In this document: piece by piece, positions 6,817-13,548 of the stretch
Position numbering within the stretch: the stretch's first letter is position 1
Layout: each line of letters opens with the position of its first letter
Assembly: GCA_030040625.1 (NCBI GenBank)
Contig: JASHTI010000162.1
Coordinates: forward strand, 1 to 14,890
Direction: 5' to 3'
Source of the DNA: Thermoplasmata archaeon
Lineage (GTDB): Archaea; Thermoplasmatota; Thermoplasmata; Lutacidiplasmatales; UBA184
Length of the DNA: 14,890 nt
Translations under genes and position numbers: made by a program
Notes under the pieces: model-generated
Told to the model about the DNA's origin: nothing
The model's database searches: none
Seen by the model: only the letters and a program-made list of their open reading frames with translations

Positions 6817-6849
6817 CCGGTCGGCGGACTCGAGGCGTCGGCCGACCGG
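6817..6849. repeat. long imperfect hairpin in intergenic region
   Basis: ccggtcggc (6817-6825) and gccgaccgg (6841-6849) are a perfect 9-bp inverted repeat around a 15-nt interval in which gac/gtc can add three more pairs after one mismatch. It lies between the end of the minus-strand MFS gene and the VOC gene. The function is unknown; it could be part of a transcript end or a protein-binding site. Confidence 0.5.
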
Positions 6850-6877
6850 CAGGGGGGTCAGAGCCGAGCGGCGGGAC

Positions 6878-6892
6878 CGGTGCCGGGCACCG
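6878..6892 (-). terminator. short hairpin just after MFS stop codon
   Basis: cggtgc (6878-6883) and gcaccg (6887-6892) form a 6-bp stem with a 3-nt loop, beginning 1 nt after the MFS stop on the minus strand. There is no following T-run, which archaeal terminators normally use, so the terminator role is weakly supported. Confidence 0.2.
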
Positions 6893-6893
6893 A

Positions 6894-8162
6894 TCAGTAG
6901 GCGAGCCGACGCACGAACGGCAGCCCGAGCGCCACGAGCCCGGCGGCGGCGAAGACGATCCCGGTCGCGGTCTCGAGGCTCGAGAGGCCGGTCCCGGCCG
7001 AAAGGCTCCCGACCACGGCGACCGCGACGGCGGAGGCGAAGCCCGTGAACAGGTAGAGGTTGGAGATGATCCGCCCGAGGACCTCCGCCGGGAAGGTGGC
7101 GCGGACCCACGCGTACTTGACGTCGTAGCGCACGGAGATCGCGGCGCCGAGAGCCGCCACGGTGCCCGCCAGCCCGGCTTCGGAGAACGGCCCCCGCGCG
7201 AGCACGAGGAGACAGGCGGCGGCGACGAGCGGCAGCCCGACCAGCAGAGGACCGACCGAGCGCCGTGGATTCAGGTGGCCCACGAGCGCGCCGGCCGCCG
7301 CGCCGCCGACCGTGTAGCTGGTGACGAGCAGCGCGTAGACGGCGCTCGGGCGCGCGAACCCCTGGTGCGCGATCGCCGGCAGCAGCAGCAAAGGGAGACC
7401 GGAGGCGAAGCCGTAGAGCGTCTCCAGCCCGGCGAATCGGCGCAGCGAGGCGCCGGCCCGTCCTCGGAACGAGGCCCACCCGCGACGGAACATCTCCCCG
7501 AACGGCTCGCGCTCGGCGCTCCGGACGGGCAGGGCGAGCGGGACGCTGGCGATCGCGCCGGCGGCCAGCAGGCCGCAGTAGACCGTCGCGCCACCGGACG
7601 GCCCGACGAAGAACAGGAGAATGCCGCCGACCGCGGTGCCTCCCACCTGGGTCCCGATCGAGAAGATGTTCGCGAGCCCGCTCGCGAGCAGGAGCTGCCG
7701 CTTCTCCACGACGAGGCGGGGCGCGATCATGTAGACGGCCCAGACGAAGTCCCAGAGCACCGAGAGGACGAGGACGAGGCCGAGGAGGAGGCCGATCGAG
7801 ATCGTCCCGCTCCGAAGGCTGAGCGCGAGGGCGAGCGCGGCGGCCGCCATCAGCGGGTAGCAGACCAGCAGGACGGTCCGCTTGTCCGGGGCCCGATCGA
7901 CCAGCGGTGCGACCAGGAACGTGCCGGTGTAGACCCCGTACTCGATGAACAGCACGAGCCCGGTGACCACCAGGTTCCCGGTGAGCCCGTAGGTCAGGAA
8001 CAGGACCGAGACCGCATAGACGGCGTAGCCGGCCCCGCCGAGCGCCCCGCTCGCCTCCAGGAGAAGGAACCGGCGGTTGCGCGCGAGCTCCCACCAACCG
8101 CCCCGGGCGAGCTCCGCGTCCCCGGCGGCCGCGGGGTCCGTCGGTCCGGCGCGCTCAGGCAC
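6894..8162 (-). CDS. major facilitator superfamily transporter
   Basis: MFS-type permease, 422 aa, about 12 membrane segments with cytosolic N terminus. A degenerate motif A, APLVDRAPDKR (85-95), lies in the TM2-TM3 loop; overall it resembles the MFS_1/MFS_3 exporter branch without a clear substrate signature. The start is a GTG at 8162 whose first bases overlap the end of the regulator gene (GTGCCTGA, 8 bp shared), so translation is probably coupled and the regulator and transporter belong to one unit. By analogy with other such pairs, the upstream regulator may control this transporter; that is inference. Confidence 0.85.
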   Translation of the reverse strand: MPERAGPTDPAAAGDAELARGGWWELARNRRFLLLEASGALGGAGYAVYAVSVLFLTYGLTGNLVVTGLVLFIEYGVYTGTFLVAPLVDRAPDKRTVLLVCYPLMAAAALALALSLRSGTISIGLLLGLVLVLSVLWDFVWAVYMIAPRLVVEKRQLLLASGLANIFSIGTQVGGTAVGGILLFFVGPSGGATVYCGLLAAGAIASVPLALPVRSAEREPFGEMFRRGWASFRGRAGASLRRFAGLETLYGFASGLPLLLLPAIAHQGFARPSAVYALLVTSYTVGGAAAGALVGHLNPRRSVGPLLVGLPLVAAACLLVLARGPFSEAGLAGTVAALGAAISVRYDVKYAWVRATFPAEVLGRIISNLYLFTGFASAVAVAVVGSLSAGTGLSSLETATGIVFAAAGLVALGLPFVRRLAY

Positions 8163-8820
8163 CGGAGCGTCCCGGTTCCTGGATGACGAAGCGGCAGACG
8201 CCGTGGCCGGTCACCAGGCGATGCTGGACACGGACCCCGGCGCGGAGCAGCCGTTCGAAGAGCCGTCGCTCGATGTCGCACGCCTCGCCGTAGCGCTCCG
8301 CGACGGCGAGGATCGGGCAGTGATGCTCGAGGAGCTCCTGCTGCGCGGGACCGCGCCGCTTCACCTCGGCCATGTACCCTTCCTCGTCCCGGATCCGGCC
8401 CAGCGCGCGCACCCGGGCGGCGAGGTCGCCCGTGGCGAGCCGGGACTGGTGGCGCTCGGCCAGCTCGTCCGCCCGTTCCTGCAGCATCTGCAGGACCGCC
8501 GGGCGGCCCTGCGTCCGCTCGAGGAACCCCATCGCGAACAGTACGGTCTCCGCGTACGCGGACGGAAAGAGGGGCTGCGTCGCCGCGGTCAGGCGAAAGC
8601 AGACGCTCGGGCGGCCGACGCCCCGCCCCCGGTACTCCCGCTGGACCCACCGGCCGGCCTCGAGCTCGGTGAGATGGCGGAGCGCGGCGCTCCGCGACAC
8701 GCCCAGCGCCTCCGCGACCTCCCGGAGCGAGGCGCCCGGGGCCCGCTTCAGCACGGTGAGGACCCGTTGCTTCGCCGAGCTGAACCCGGGGCCGGGCTCC
8801 GGGGCGGACCGAAGCTCCAC
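8155..8820 (-). CDS. SufR/COG2345-like HTH transcriptional regulator
   Basis: DNA-binding regulator, 221 aa from the GTG at 8820. Residues 15-75 form a winged helix: KQRVLTVLKRAPGASLREVAEALGVSRSAALRHLTELEAGRWV, then a wing ending GRGVGRPSVCFRLT. The C-terminal region matches the SufR-type layout, with FPSAYAE (85-91), DEEGYMAEV (145-153) and HHCPILAVAERYGEAC (166-181). Three cysteines, Cys168, Cys181 and Cys209, are spaced CX12CX27C, which matches the outer cysteines reported for SufR iron-sulfur sensors, so Fe-S or redox sensing is plausible. An in-frame GTG at 8862 would add 14 residues, but the A/T box 25 bp upstream of 8820 and absence of one upstream of 8862 favour 8820. It overlaps the MFS gene by 8 bp. 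No suf genes are visible here. Confidence 0.85.
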   Translation of the reverse strand: MELRSAPEPGPGFSSAKQRVLTVLKRAPGASLREVAEALGVSRSAALRHLTELEAGRWVQREYRGRGVGRPSVCFRLTAATQPLFPSAYAETVLFAMGFLERTQGRPAVLQMLQERADELAERHQSRLATGDLAARVRALGRIRDEEGYMAEVKRRGPAQQELLEHHCPILAVAERYGEACDIERRLFERLLRAGVRVQHRLVTGHGVCRFVIQEPGRSGA

Positions 8821-8840
8821 GCGGTCGAGAGGTCGGCGGG

Positions 8841-8851
8841 GTTTTTGAATC
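8841..8851 (-). promoter_or_regulatory. putative TATA box for regulator-MFS unit
   Basis: On the minus strand gattcaaaaac is centred 25 bp upstream of the GTG at 8820, the spacing for a leaderless transcript. It is the main reason for choosing 8820 over 8862 as start. Confidence 0.45.
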
Positions 8852-8896
8852 GTCGTGTTCACAAAAGGACGAAATCGCGCGGCGCGCCGACCGGGC

Positions 8897-9592
8897 CTAG
8901 CGCACCGGTCCCGCCGGCCCCGCGACCTCGGGCGCGCGCGGCGCCGGGGTCGGCGAACCCTGCAGCACGGCCCGGTGCGCGTCGAGGTACGCGGCGAAGA
9001 GCAGGAAGTAGGAGACGAACAGGTAGGAGGCCAGCGCATCGATCGGCGAGAGGAACGCGGGCAGGGTGAGCGAGCGGTTCTGCACCAGCCCGACGACGGT
9101 CGGAAGGTGCGCGCCGATGGCTGCACCCACCAGTCCGGCCACGAGGAGCGACCACAGCAGGGAGGCGAGGAGCAGCGCCTTGCTCGGCCGGGCCACGAGG
9201 TGGAAGATCAGCAGCGTGTAGGTGATGAACGTCCCCAGGACGAGCGAGCCGACGGCGGCCCCGAAGAGCCCCTCCGCCCACAGAGGGGTCCCCAGGGACG
9301 GAACGAGGACCAGGGCCGCCAAGAGGGCCCCCGCGACCACCGCGCCCACGAGGCTCAGCGCGAACACGGCGTGGGCCTGCCGCACCCGGGCCCGGTGGAG
9401 CTCGTTCCACTCGTGCTGGCCGACCCAGACGAACAGCAGCCCCGCGAGCGTCATGGCGATCGGCACCAGGAACAGCAGGTTCACGCCGGGGTGGAACTTT
9501 CCGCCCGACAGGACGCTGTAGAGTTCGCCCCCTCCCTCGATCGCGAAGCCGACGGTGAGGATCGTCAGGCTGATGCGCAGGTTCGTGGTCAT
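8897..9592 (-). CDS. multi-spanning membrane protein of unknown function
   Basis: Integral membrane protein of 231 aa that I do not recognise. About six hydrophobic segments can be seen near residues 8-27, 36-58, 73-98, 106-132, 139-162 and 185-205, followed by a Pro/Ala-rich soluble tail. There is a polar loop VGQHEWNELHRARVRQAH (57-74) with two His and two Glu/Arg clusters between TM2 and TM3. No transporter or enzyme motif is evident. The ATG at 9592 is preceded by an A/T-rich stretch at 9623-9634. It lies between the radical SAM gene (83 bp upstream) and the regulator gene (76 bp downstream), all on the minus strand, but each seems to have its own promoter. Confidence 0.75.
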   Translation of the reverse strand: MTTNLRISLTILTVGFAIEGGGELYSVLSGGKFHPGVNLLFLVPIAMTLAGLLFVWVGQHEWNELHRARVRQAHAVFALSLVGAVVAGALLAALVLVPSLGTPLWAEGLFGAAVGSLVLGTFITYTLLIFHLVARPSKALLLASLLWSLLVAGLVGAAIGAHLPTVVGLVQNRSLTLPAFLSPIDALASYLFVSYFLLFAAYLDAHRAVLQGSPTPAPRAPEVAGPAGPVR

Positions 9593-9622
9593 CGCGCGCG
9601 GTCGAGCGTGCGCGGAGGCTCC

Positions 9623-9634
9623 CCATACGTCTAT
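9623..9634 (-). promoter_or_regulatory. putative TATA box for membrane protein gene
   Basis: On the minus strand, gatagacgtatg lies about 31-42 bp upstream of the ATG at 9592; it would give a short leader of roughly 10 nt. It is the only A/T-rich stretch in this 83-bp gap. Confidence 0.35.
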
Positions 9635-9675
9635 CCGCGCAGTCGCGGCGCCGGCGCCCGGGCCGGCCCGGCCGC

Positions 9676-10746
9676 CTAGAGCGGCGTGGCGAACGCCGGG
9701 ACGTAGTCCTCCGGCGGTCGCCCTACGATCGGGATCGCGTGGCCGCAGCGGCGGCAGCGGTTCTGCGGGTCCAGGTTCCAGGCGCGGATCGTGAAGCCGA
9801 AGCGCTCGACGGCGATCGCGCCGCACGCCGGGCAGTAGGTGTGCTCCAGCCGATGGCCCCAGACGTTGCCGAGGTAGACGTACTCGAGTCCCTCCGCGCG
9901 GGCGACGGCGTGCAGGCGCTCCAGCGTCGCGATCGGCGTCTCGGGGAGGTCCTGCATGTGGTAGTCCGGGTGGAAGCGAAGGAGATGGAACGGCGTCGAC
10001 GGCCCGAGGCGGTCGACGACGTGGCGGGCCAGCCGGCGCGTCGCGGCATCGGACTCGCCGACCGTCGGGACGATCAGGTCGGTGATCTCGACGTGGACCC
10101 CGCGCTCCTGGAGCGCGACCGAGCTCTCGAAGATCGGCTCCGGCCCCTTGGCGCTGATGTACTTGCGCATGAACCCCGGCTCGCCGCTGCCCTTGAAGTC
10201 GATGCTGATCGCGTCGAGCTCCGGGGCGATCAGATCGACGGCCTCCGGCGTCATGTAGCCGTTCGTGACGAAGTTGGCGAACAGACCGGCCCGATGCGCC
10301 TCCCGCATCAGGTCGACGGCGTACTCCGCGAAGATCGTGGGTTCGTTGTAGGTGAACGTCATGCCGGCGCAGCCGAGGCGCTGCGCCTGCCGGGCCGCGG
10401 TCGCCGGGGCGAGGGGCCGGCCCCGGATCTCGCGCTCCTGAGAGATCTCCGCGTTCTGGCAGTACTGGCAGCGCCAGTTGCAGCCGACCGTGCCGATGGA
10501 GTAGACTCGCGTGCCCGGATGGAAGTGGGAGAGCGGTTTCTTCTCGATCGGATCGACCTGGATCGCCGAGGCGAGCCCGTAGCTCAGGAGGACGAGCCTC
10601 CCCCCCTCGTTCTTCCGGACGAAGCAGAAGCCGTGGGAGCCGACCGGTACACTGCAGTAGCGAGCGCAGGCGGTGCAGCGGACCCGCCCGCCGTCCAGCG
10701 GAGTCGCCAGCGTGGCCGGGTGGGACACCGGAGCGGCGAGTGCCAT
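9676..10746 (-). CDS. amrS: AmmeMemoRadiSam-system radical SAM enzyme (AmrS-like)
   Basis: Radical SAM protein of 356 aa in the COG1180 family (pyruvate formate-lyase activase-like) that usually goes with MEMO1 and AMMECR1 proteins; its reaction is not established. N-terminal cysteines Cys24, Cys27, Cys31 and Cys41 form the family's CTACxxxC...GFC region. The [4Fe-4S]/SAM motif is GCNWRCQYCQN with Cys89, Cys93 and Cys96 (CX3CX2C). Typical family stretches are FTYNEPTIFAEY (131-142), SIDFKGSGEPGFMRKY (181-196) and FHLLRFHPDYHM (253-264). The C terminus has a zinc-ribbon-like pair, Cys305/308 and Cys331/334. The ATG at 10746 is preceded by GGAGGT with 7-nt spacing. Neither MEMO nor AMMECR1 is visible in this window. 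It is divergent from cca. Confidence 0.9.
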   Translation of the reverse strand: MALAAPVSHPATLATPLDGGRVRCTACARYCSVPVGSHGFCFVRKNEGGRLVLLSYGLASAIQVDPIEKKPLSHFHPGTRVYSIGTVGCNWRCQYCQNAEISQEREIRGRPLAPATAARQAQRLGCAGMTFTYNEPTIFAEYAVDLMREAHRAGLFANFVTNGYMTPEAVDLIAPELDAISIDFKGSGEPGFMRKYISAKGPEPIFESSVALQERGVHVEITDLIVPTVGESDAATRRLARHVVDRLGPSTPFHLLRFHPDYHMQDLPETPIATLERLHAVARAEGLEYVYLGNVWGHRLEHTYCPACGAIAVERFGFTIRAWNLDPQNRCRRCGHAIPIVGRPPEDYVPAFATPL

Positions 10747-10753
10747 CGCTTCG

Positions 10754-10759
10754 ACCTCC
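10754..10759 (-). promoter_or_regulatory. Shine-Dalgarno site deciding the amrS start
   Basis: GGAGGT on the minus strand, 7 nt upstream of the ATG at 10746. It is one of only two strong ribosome binding sites I found; most leading genes in the window appear leaderless. Confidence 0.65.
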
Positions 10760-10779
10760 GTCGGGCCTAGGGAGCGGCC

Positions 10780-10791
10780 CCTCGATAACCG
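10780..10791 (-). promoter_or_regulatory. putative TATA box for amrS
   Basis: The minus-strand reading cggttatcgagg is centred about 40 bp upstream of the ATG, leaving a leader of about 13 nt, just enough for the GGAGGT site. Confidence 0.45.
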
Positions 10792-10850
10792 TCGCCCCGG
10801 CGCGCCGTGAGAGCCAAGGTTCATCTTCGCGGAGCGACCCGGCTCCGGCG

Positions 10851-12254
10851 ATGGCCGGCTCAGCGGAGGAGCGCGCCGCCGCCGCGGACCGGGTCGAGGC
10901 GGCGGTCGCCGCCCGCCTCGCACCGACCCCGGAGTTCCTCGCGCGGCTCGGGCGCGCGCGCGAGCGGCTGCTCACGGCGGTGCGCGAGGCGGCGTCACTC
11001 CGCGAGAGCCCACTCGTTCGTGCGGTGATCGCCGGGAGCGCCGCCCGAGAGACGTTCCTCTCCGACCGCCTGGACGTCGATCTCTTCCTGCTCTTCCCGC
11101 CCGACCTCTCCGACGAGCGGCTCCGTGAGGAGGGACTCGCCCTCGCCGGGGCCGTCCTGGAGAACCCGATCCGGCGCTACGCCGAGCATCCGTACCTCCG
11201 CGGCACCTTCGACGGGTTCGCCGTCGACGCCGTCCCCGGATTCGCCGTCACCGACCCCGCGCGCCCCCGCTCACCGGTCGACCGGACCCCGTTCCATCAG
11301 GAGTACCTCGCCCGCCGCGAGACCCCGGCGCTGGTCGCGGAGGTGCGGCTCGGCAAGCAGTTCCTGCGGGGGCTCGGCGTCTACGGATCGGAGGCGCGGA
11401 CGGAGGGGTTCTCCGGCTACCTCCTGGAGCTGCTCGTGGTGCGTTTCGGCTCGTTCCGAGGGCTGCTGCGGGCCGCGCGTGACTGGTCGATCCCGGTCCG
11501 GCTCGAGGCGGCCGGGCGCGAGCCCCCGCGCCTGCCCGCCGAGGTCGCGCTCGTGCTCGCCGACCCCGTCGATCCGAACCGCAACGTCGCGAGCGCGCTC
11601 TCCCGCCGCAACCTGGCCGCGCTCGTGCTCGCGGCCCGGGCCTACCTCGAGGCCCCCGATGGGAGCTGGTTCGAGCTTCGGCCGCCCGCGCCGATGCCAC
11701 GGAGCGAGGCCCGGGCGCGTCTCGCCGACCGGGGGAGTCACGTCACGGTCGTCGCGCTCCCCCGACCGCCGCTCGTCGACGACACCCTCTACCCGCAGCT
11801 GCGCAAGGCCGAGCGGGCGATCGCCGAAGAGCTCGGGCGGTCCGGCTTCCAGGTCCTCGCCAGCGCCAGCGCGGCCGACGCGGCGTCCCTCGTGGTCCTG
11901 GTCGAGCTCGCCTTCGCCCACCGGGCGGCGGTCCGGCTCCGACCGGGCCCGCCGGCTGGCTTGGACCGGGCCGGCGATTTCCTCGTCCACTGGCCCGCCG
12001 ACCACGCTGACGTCCTGCAGGGACCGTACCTGCGGGCCGACGGGAGCCTCGCGGTGGAGACCCGGCAGCACGGCCGTGAGGCGGAGACGTTCCTGAAGGA
12101 GCGGCTTCCGGCGTTGTCGCTCGGCCGCGACCTGACCGCCGGCGGCGAGGGCCGGGTCCACGACCTCGCCGGCGCGGAGGAGACCCCGGCGCTCGCCGAA
12201 GCGCTGACCGGCCTGCTCGGGAAACGGCTCCCGTGGCCGCCTACGCCACGTTGA
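10851..12254 (+). CDS. cca: CCA-adding tRNA nucleotidyltransferase (archaeal class I)
   Basis: Adds C, C and A to the 3' end of tRNAs without a template; essential here because the tRNA-Leu gene does not encode CCA. Length 467 aa, close to archaeal class I enzymes. The nucleotidyltransferase signature is AGSAARETFLSDRLDVDLFLLF (61-82): Gly62-Ser63 followed by catalytic Asp75 and Asp77, where A. fulgidus CCA enzyme has Glu59 and Asp61; the third carboxylate is Asp126 in AVDAVPGF. The stretch FLRGLGVYGSEARTEGFSGYLLELLVVRFGSF is the well-conserved central domain of this family. The ATG at 10851 was chosen because upstream residues lack family similarity. The gene is divergent from amrS (104-bp gap, weak A/T patch near 10822) and overlaps the convergent membrane protein gene by 14 bp. 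Confidence 0.94.
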   Translation: MAGSAEERAAAADRVEAAVAARLAPTPEFLARLGRARERLLTAVREAASLRESPLVRAVIAGSAARETFLSDRLDVDLFLLFPPDLSDERLREEGLALAGAVLENPIRRYAEHPYLRGTFDGFAVDAVPGFAVTDPARPRSPVDRTPFHQEYLARRETPALVAEVRLGKQFLRGLGVYGSEARTEGFSGYLLELLVVRFGSFRGLLRAARDWSIPVRLEAAGREPPRLPAEVALVLADPVDPNRNVASALSRRNLAALVLAARAYLEAPDGSWFELRPPAPMPRSEARARLADRGSHVTVVALPRPPLVDDTLYPQLRKAERAIAEELGRSGFQVLASASAADAASLVVLVELAFAHRAAVRLRPGPPAGLDRAGDFLVHWPADHADVLQGPYLRADGSLAVETRQHGREAETFLKERLPALSLGRDLTAGGEGRVHDLAGAEETPALAEALTGLLGKRLPWPPTPR

Positions 12255-12597
12255 CGAGGACGAACCAGACGGCGAGGAACCCGAAGAACTCGAGGGCGAT
12301 CAGCCCGGCCCAGTCGCCCTTCGTGAAGAGCGTCGAGCCGGCGAGCAATCGCCCAAGGATCCACGGACTGAGGAAGACCACGATCAGTCCGATCGGGAAC
12401 GGGATGTACCACGCGAGCCCGATCCCCGTGCAGAACCAGGCGAACGCGCCGAGGACCAGGGCGAGGACGCTCGTGAACGTCACCCCCCAGGTGAGGAGGA
12501 ACTCCTTCTGGGCGAAGGCGACCTCGTCGAACACCGGGAAGTCGAACGCCTTCTCCTCGGCCTCCTCGTCGAGCTTCCGGCGGGCCTTCTTCGCCAT
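12241..12597 (-). CDS. small membrane protein coupled to lipA
   Basis: Unrecognised protein of 118 aa. A charged cytosolic N terminus (MAKKARRKLDEEAEEKAFDF) precedes three hydrophobic segments near residues 36-58, 64-84 and 95-117. No catalytic motif is visible. Its ATG is 3 bp after the lipA stop, and GGAGG lies 7 nt upstream of the ATG overlapping the end of lipA, so it is almost certainly cotranscribed with lipA and translationally coupled. Whether it has any role in lipoate metabolism is unknown. The 3' end overlaps the convergent cca gene by 14 bp. Confidence 0.8.
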   Translation of the reverse strand: MAKKARRKLDEEAEEKAFDFPVFDEVAFAQKEFLLTWGVTFTSVLALVLGAFAWFCTGIGLAWYIPFPIGLIVVFLSPWILGRLLAGSTLFTKGDWAGLIALEFFGFLAVWFVLVNVA

Positions 12598-12600
12598 CGT

Positions 12601-13518
12601 CTAGCCTCCCCGGCCAGCGTAGGCCCGACGGAACAGCTCCTCCGCGCGGTAGGAGCTGCGCACGAGCGGCCCGCTGGCGACCCCCGCGAAGCCGGCCGCT
12701 TCGGCGACGCTCCCGAGGCGCTCGAACTCCGCCGGAGGCACGAACCGCGCGACGGGGCGGTGCGCGGCGCTCGGACGGAGGTACTGGCCGAGGGTGAGCA
12801 GGTCAACGCCCGCCCCGCGAAGGTCGGCGAACGCCGTGCGGAGGCTCGTCTCGTCCTCCCCGAGGCCGAGCATGATCGAGCTCTTGGTCACCAGCCGACG
12901 GGCGCCGCTCCCGCGGGCCCGTCGCAGCACCTCGAGGGAGCGGTCGTAGCCGGCGCGCGGATCCCGCACCGTGGGGGAAAGCTCACGGGTCGTTTCGAGG
13001 TTGTGCGCCAGTACGTCCGGGGCGGCGGCGAGAACGGTACCGAGCGCCTCGGGCGAACCGCCGAGATCGCCGATCAGAAGCTCGACGAGGGTCCCGGGGC
13101 TCTCCGTCCGGATCGCCCGCACGGTCGCCGCGAGGAGTTCGGCGCCGCCGTCCGGCAGATCGTCCCGGCAGACCTGGGTGAGCACGACGTAGTGGAGACC
13201 CCAGCGACGCACCGCCTCCGCGACGCGCGACGGCTCCGTCCGGTCGACGACCCCGCGGGGCCAGTGTGTCGTCACCGCGCAGAAACCGCACCGTCGCGTG
13301 CAGTCGGTCCCGAGCAGCATCAGGGTCGCCGCGCCGGCCGACCAGCACTCCGCGAGGTTCGGGCACCGGGCTTCGCGGCAGACCGTCCCGAGTCTCAGCT
13401 CCTCCAGCAGCCCCCGGACCCCGGCGTAGGCGGCCCCCTCGGGCGGACGGGCCCGGATCCAGCCGGGCAGCCGCGCCACGGGCTCCGTCGGACCGACGAC
13501 CGGCTCGGCGGAAAGCAT
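12601..13518 (-). CDS. lipA: lipoyl synthase
   Basis: Radical SAM enzyme of 305 aa inserting two sulfur atoms at C6 and C8 of protein-bound octanoyl groups, giving the lipoyl cofactor of 2-oxoacid dehydrogenases and the glycine cleavage H protein. The auxiliary cluster motif CX4CX5C is Cys47, Cys52, Cys58 (CREARCPNLAEC), and the radical SAM motif CX3CX2C is Cys73, Cys77, Cys80 (CTRRCGFC). The terminal RSSY motif (287-290), whose Ser ligates the auxiliary cluster in the family, is present, as are VCRDDLPDGGA (115-125) and HNLETT. All hallmark residues are intact. The ATG at 13518 has a TATA box about 27 bp upstream that overlaps the stop codon of cdc6. A small membrane protein gene follows after 3 bp. 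No lipB or lplA is in the window. Confidence 0.96.
   Translation of the reverse strand: MLSAEPVVGPTEPVARLPGWIRARPPEGAAYAGVRGLLEELRLGTVCREARCPNLAECWSAGAATLMLLGTDCTRRCGFCAVTTHWPRGVVDRTEPSRVAEAVRRWGLHYVVLTQVCRDDLPDGGAELLAATVRAIRTESPGTLVELLIGDLGGSPEALGTVLAAAPDVLAHNLETTRELSPTVRDPRAGYDRSLEVLRRARGSGARRLVTKSSIMLGLGEDETSLRTAFADLRGAGVDLLTLGQYLRPSAAHRPVARFVPPAEFERLGSVAEAAGFAGVASGPLVRSSYRAEELFRRAYAGRGG
12605..12609 (-). promoter_or_regulatory. Shine-Dalgarno site for small membrane protein
   Basis: GGAGG on the minus strand inside the last codons of lipA, 7 nt upstream of the ATG at 12597. It has the same spacing as the amrS site and supports translational coupling within the lipA unit. Confidence 0.65.
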
Positions 13519-13540
13519 CGGCCCACCGACCCCAGGTTCG

Positions 13541-13548
13541 CTTTACGT
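13541..13548 (-). promoter_or_regulatory. TATA box for lipA overlapping cdc6 stop
   Basis: On the minus strand acgtaaag is centred about 27 bp upstream of the lipA ATG, consistent with a leaderless transcript. It contains the TAA stop of cdc6 (13543-13545). Confidence 0.55.

Noticed and set aside
6409..8097. 562-aa minus-strand open frame across the MFS and VOC genes
   Set aside because: Shadow frame of the MFS gene running into the intergenic repeats; Arg/Pro/Gly-rich throughout with no hydrophobic segments.
8897..10975. 692-aa minus-strand open frame covering the membrane protein and the region antiparallel to cca
   Set aside because: Only its C-terminal 231 residues look like a protein. 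The upstream part is an out-of-frame shadow of amrS, so the real start is the ATG at 9592.
13519..13542. Origin or regulatory element between cdc6 and lipA
   Set aside because: Only 24 bp, fully accounted for by the lipA core promoter.
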